From: Warburgia ugandensis
Taxonomy: Eukaryota; Streptophyta; Magnoliopsida; Canellales; Canellaceae
Direction of reading: 5' to 3'
Length of the DNA stretch: 64,000 nucleotides
NCBI GenBank assembly: GCA_035236585.1
Contig: CP141132.1
Coordinates: 55,649,880 to 55,713,879 of the forward strand
In this document: positions 60,258-64,000 of the stretch, one piece after another
How positions within the stretch are numbered: the stretch's first letter is position 1
Layout: the number at the start of each line of letters is the position of its first letter
Notes under the pieces: model-generated
The model's input: only the letters and a program-made list of their open reading frames with translations
Database searches by the model: none
Told to the model about the DNA's origin: nothing
Program-made: the position numbers and the translations under genes

Positions 60258-60780
60258 TTTGTAAGTGCATAGTTGATTAGTGTAGTATTTTGCAAGGTCA
60301 AATCCACATGGAGGATATAGTATGAGAAATAAGCATTGAATTATTCTCACCTAATGAACCTAAAATAATAATAAATTAAAAATAAATTGCATATTAAATG
60401 AATGAGGTGAGAGTAAATTGATTAGAAAAAGATGAACTAGGATTAAAGATCACCTAGGCTAAAATTACAGCCCATCACTAATTATTTCTTTTTATATCTC
60501 AGTAATTGAATCAAAATTATGATTACATTCTTAGAAAGTGTTTTCTTTGAAAATTACTTCTAGAAATAATCCAACAATAATAGAGTAAGGATTAATCTAA
60601 GATTCTAACATGAAAGATAATGACATAGAAGTAAAAGATTGTAGAATTCTATATAAAATCTAACTATAATAAAGTAGCGATTTAATTCCAAAAATATAAA
60701 TGAAAGATAATGACAACTTTTTGGGAAATTTCCAAACTAACAATTTCAATGGAATCTTTCAATTTCTTATTTTCCAAAAA
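60258..60780 (-). mobile_element. Athila-like LTR end in opposite orientation
   Basis: GTAAGTGCATAGTTGATTAG..GGTCAAATCCACATGGAGG is the reverse complement type of the LTR end at 60,080-60,150 (CCCTGTGGGATTGACC..CACTATAATAGCCCGTGCAC). A minus-oriented LTR fragment therefore starts about 110 bases after the plus one. How far it reaches is not clear. Confidence 0.5.
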
Positions 60781-60794
60781 TCATGTCATGTTCA

Positions 60795-60970
60795 GGTCAA
60801 CCCATGTTGACCCATCTGACTCATGACCTATTAACTCATTATATTCACTCATATGACTCGCGTCTTGTTAATCCATTGTGTTGACCCATTTGACTTGTAA
60901 CCTGTTAACCCATCGTGTTGGTGCATCTAACTCACAACACTAACACAACCCCGATTTATCTATCATAATA
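60795..60970. repeat. GTTGACCCATYTGACT repeat block
   Basis: Three diverged copies of a phrase TTGACCCAT.TGACT..AACC.GTTAACCCAT, ending CACTAACACAACCCCG. Such phrases are common in plant hAT-like MITEs; no ends could be fixed. Confidence 0.45.
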
Positions 60971-60989
60971 AAATGGATGGTATTCAAAA

Positions 60990-61310
60990 ATCATCCTTTA
61001 TTCTTACTAATATAGGATGGTTTTTAAAAGACTACTCTATGTTCTTATACTAATATAGAACAATTACTAAAAATCGTCCTATATTACTATAAGAATATAG
61101 GATGATTTGTCAAGAACTGTCTTATATTATATATAATATAGGACGATTTCTATGAAACCATCTATACTCTTATAGTAATATAGGAAAAAATTTCATAAAC
61201 TATCCTCTATTCTTGTAGCAATATAGGATGGTTTTTCAAAAATTGTCTAATATGAGATATATAAGATGATTTTTGAGTAACTGTCCTATATTGTACATCC
61301 TTCTTAACCA
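60990..61310. repeat. subterminal repeats of a second CACTA element
   Basis: At least eight copies of AATATAGGATGGTTTTT or its complement (AAATCGTCCTATATT) in alternating orientation. Together with the Ptta/Ulp1 gene to the right this marks the 3' subterminal zone of a CACTA element. The terminus itself was not identified. The repeat differs from that of the 19.8-36.8 kb element. Confidence 0.7.
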
Positions 61311-61739
61311 GTTTCTATATTTTTTTGTTGGTTTCTGTTTGTTACATTCATTCTTCTAGTAATTATATCTTTCAAAGTGCATTAATTCAATGGTCACTAT
61401 AAGACAAAATAACACATTCACTTCACTTCTGTAGGTTATAATCATTCTACACATTCACATCTAGCATTCCACATTTAACTTCTCCGTATACACTTCACAT
61501 TGAAATAAAGAAAGCACACCCAAATATTCACACTTCTTCATAGACAACCATATGTCTGGTACTATGGTTCAACACACCAAATTCCTCTCAATGAAATAAA
61601 GAAAGCACCCACATACTTCAATCAAAGGAAAAATGGAATACATCCATAGACATGAAGTTATGTTTTGTATTTCATTTGAGTAAAAATGTTTACATTCATT
61701 AATACCAATGAATGAACTACAAATTAAAATTCATAATAT

Positions 61740-63922
61740 GTTCTGTCCATCCCGTTCTAATGTCATCTAGATCTAATTGGGAGTAACTCTTGCTTCCTAA
61801 ATCCACCTACAGGAAACATATAACAAATTAGTTCAAATATGCAATCTTAGAGTCAGTTAGGAAAGGTAGAAAAATATAACATTGATTAGTAATTGTCTTA
61901 CCTTTCTCAATTGTGAGATTGTAAATCCTCTGAGAATGAGGGTTTGCAAGTATTTGAGAATATAATAACCACACTCCCAATCAGATTGATGTTTAAGGCA
62001 CTGCAAACCAAAGGCAATAGAAAAGGTTCAAATATCATATGAAATAAGTTTAGTGTTTATAAATTATATTAAAGAACTAGTAAACCTTAACTTGACCATT
62101 TTCCAGTTGATTTTTGCTAGGTGGTCAATACCTTTCAGCTCAGCCCATTTATACCATGCATTGCATATGTATAATTGAAAAGTATTAGATTACAAATAAT
62201 ATGATAATTATCAGGAGTCTAATTATTATATGATTGTAATAATAAGGACTTGTTCATAATTTCCACTAGCTATCCTCGAATGTGCCCTTGACAAAAATAA
62301 AAAAATATTGCACGCCCACCATGCACATCCAAAGCTAGCAACATTCAATGGGACCTATAAACAGAATAATTTAATTGCAAGTTTCAAATCTTAACTAATA
62401 TAGATATTCATGTGTATGAAATGACATAATTTAACAACATATGTTATAACTTACCCACTATTGTAGGGAATCAATAAGGCCTATCCCTTCACACAATGCA
62501 AGAACCAGGTATTATATCTTCTATTTATTTCTCCATGGGCAAATGCTCCTTTGGTCCAAAGACAACAATAGGGTCAAGGAATTTGTAAACGTCCTTAACC
62601 TCTAACCTTTGCAATTTATCATGCAAAGACCTACATTGGGTTCATGTCAAATAATTATCACGTCTTATTAATAAAATAAATAATGTCATTTTGATTTTTA
62701 ATAGATCAGTTACATAACATACCCAATATAGATGATGATGTGTGTGTATTCTAGTTGAGCCTATTACATATGGTTAAGAGGTCCTCCTTCAGGAGTGAAA
62801 ACTCAACCATGTCTTTGCCAAGCACACCTACCTCTATCCTTATGGTGCTGATTTCCTTATCTTCATTGACTAGTCCATACAATCCCCTTTAGGAATGGAG
62901 GCATGTTAGATGAAACCTCCACCTGATCCCTACACTATGGATATAACATTCCAAAAATTAGTAATGAATATATATATATATATAAGAAGAGAGAGAAATT
63001 AAAATTTATAATATAAGTATATATCAATGCCAGGGATGGGGCAATTGTTACCCCAGAATTTACTGTCAAGGGGATCAGCCTCAATGGTGCCTTCTGTTGC
63101 TTCTGGTGAACCAACATGGTGCAGATAATATTAGTCAATTTAGGAGAGGACTTAAAAAATGTAAATGAAAATGATGCGATGACACTATATACATACCTTG
63201 GATATCGTTGGTTTGAAATATTTCTTTGTCCAAGCCACAAGATAGCTAATTTTATCCCCAACAGTTTCAATATCATCCTCTTGTATCAGAAATGGTAGGG
63301 GTCATCTAGTTGGATGGCAACAATAATGCACACATACTTAGTGTGTGGATGCATCAACTTGCCATGCAATGTGACGAAATGAACCTCATACAGTGTAGCC
63401 ACATTGACATAGTTATTTGCCATATGTAGTTGCAACATACACTGACCCACCTGCAATTGAGAAGTAACATATATATAATCATTAAAAGATTGCTAAATAA
63501 TTCAACATTGCAAAAGTAAATATGTCAATACATACTCAATGATCAAGGAAATCTCCTTCAAAGACTTGCTTTGCCACCTCTTCTTCAAATGAAGGATTGT
63601 AGCTATTGTTACATTGGGGTGGAGGAATAATACCCTTACGTGTACTTCTACAACTCCAAAAGTCCTTATACAAATCATTATTCACCTTCTTATATATTTC
63701 CTTGAAGGTTTGCTCCTTCCATGCTTCTAAGTCTTCTGCTGGAGGATTCTTTGATTTAGGAAAGAACTTGGAAGGAACTACACCGTAGCCTTGGCCCCTT
63801 ACTTGGCAAAGGTGCTCATCCATATTTCCCATAGCCCTATATAGGATATCCCCCTTTGTAGTAGTGTTGCTTAAAGTCCCTGTAGTTGCACTTTCTTGGG
63901 TCAACTCTTCTTGCACATTCAA
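61740..63922 (-). pseudogene. second CACTA: Ptta/En/Spm plus Ulp1-like gene relic, continuing past the window
   Basis: The minus strand shows the same gene as at 20.8-26.2 kb. 63,922-63,536 has YRAMGNMDEHLCQVRGQGYG and VVPSKFFPKSKNPPAEDLEAW, the C-terminal Ptta/En/Spm part. About 62,355-62,280 has SH then a stop in place of Trp, then MLLALDVHGGRAIFFYFC, the His segment of the Ulp1-like domain. About 62,180-62,100 has AWYKWAELKGID and INWKMVK. About 62,005-61,915 has QCLKHQSDWECGYYILKYLQ, the Cys segment, and about 61,815-61,740 has SKSYSQLDLDDIRTGWTEHI, the tail. At least one stop is in frame, so it is a pseudogene. The rest of the element, including any TNP2, lies beyond 64,000. Confidence 0.8.
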
Positions 63923-64000
63923 TTATCAGAACACAATCAAATCCATATATGTAATATAATCCAAGAGATACATAGGTAGGAATATAAAACCACTTACAAT

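Noticed and set aside
60949-60964. CACTAACACAACCCCG as left terminus of the second CACTA
   Set aside because: It fits better as the end of the GTTGACCCAT repeat block; no inverted partner is visible in the window.

Overview
This is plant (angiosperm) nuclear DNA from a repeat-dense intergenic region. It is AT-rich and full of microsatellites. I found no intact host gene. Everything recognisable is a transposable element or its debris: LTR retrotransposons (a Tekay-like chromovirus, Athila-like elements, TRIMs), En/Spm (CACTA) DNA transposons, a hAT-like MITE, a LINE relic, an Au-type SINE and a foldback element. All larger reading frames carry stops or frameshifts. I cannot name the species.

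Left part (1-17.2 kb): a degenerate 32-bp tandem repeat; an Athila-like element (LTR about 1976-3157, decayed primer-binding site, gag remnants 4.5-6.0 kb, PPT-like block at 6.2 kb, no pol); an old minus-strand LTR ending near 10,574; a foldback inverted repeat at 12.2-12.4 kb; and a minus-strand LINE relic (RT end, zinc knuckle, RNase H) at 12.5-13.8 kb. About 3 kb follows in which I see no gene.

Centre (17.2-52.2 kb): one nested stack. A hAT-like MITE (17,210-52,173) was entered by a minus-oriented LTR (17,302-51,688). That LTR was entered separately by a 17-kb CACTA element (19,788-36,757) and by a Tekay-like chromovirus (37,393 to about 51,074/51,094). The CACTA carries a TNP2 transposase pseudogene and a Ptta/En/Spm plus Ulp1-like gene relic, and was itself entered by a palindromic TRIM concatemer (23,248-25,475, TSD CAAGC). 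The chromovirus 3' LTR was entered by a solo LTR of related type in opposite orientation (47,140-49,901, TSD CGATT). The dated layers are therefore hAT, then LTR, then CACTA or chromovirus, then TRIM or solo LTR.

Right part (52.2-64 kb): a 119-bp (CT)n tract; another minus LTR ending at 55,928; an Au-type SINE with near-perfect 13-bp TSDs (56,533-56,714); an Athila-like LTR (from 56,880) carrying a second palindromic TRIM insertion (57,734-58,901, TSD CTCCC); an inverted LTR end at 60.26 kb; and the 3' end of a second CACTA element running off the window, with a Ptta/Ulp1 gene homologous to the first one but a different subterminal repeat.

The most unusual material is the pair of palindromic TRIM insertions. 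Each holds head-to-head TRIM units, with primer-binding sites on both strands, inside a single 5-bp target duplication. Next are the Ulp1-like domains of both CACTA elements, which share a Tyr where the family has its catalytic Asp, and a chromovirus 3' end that carries a PBS-like extension before its apparent TSD.
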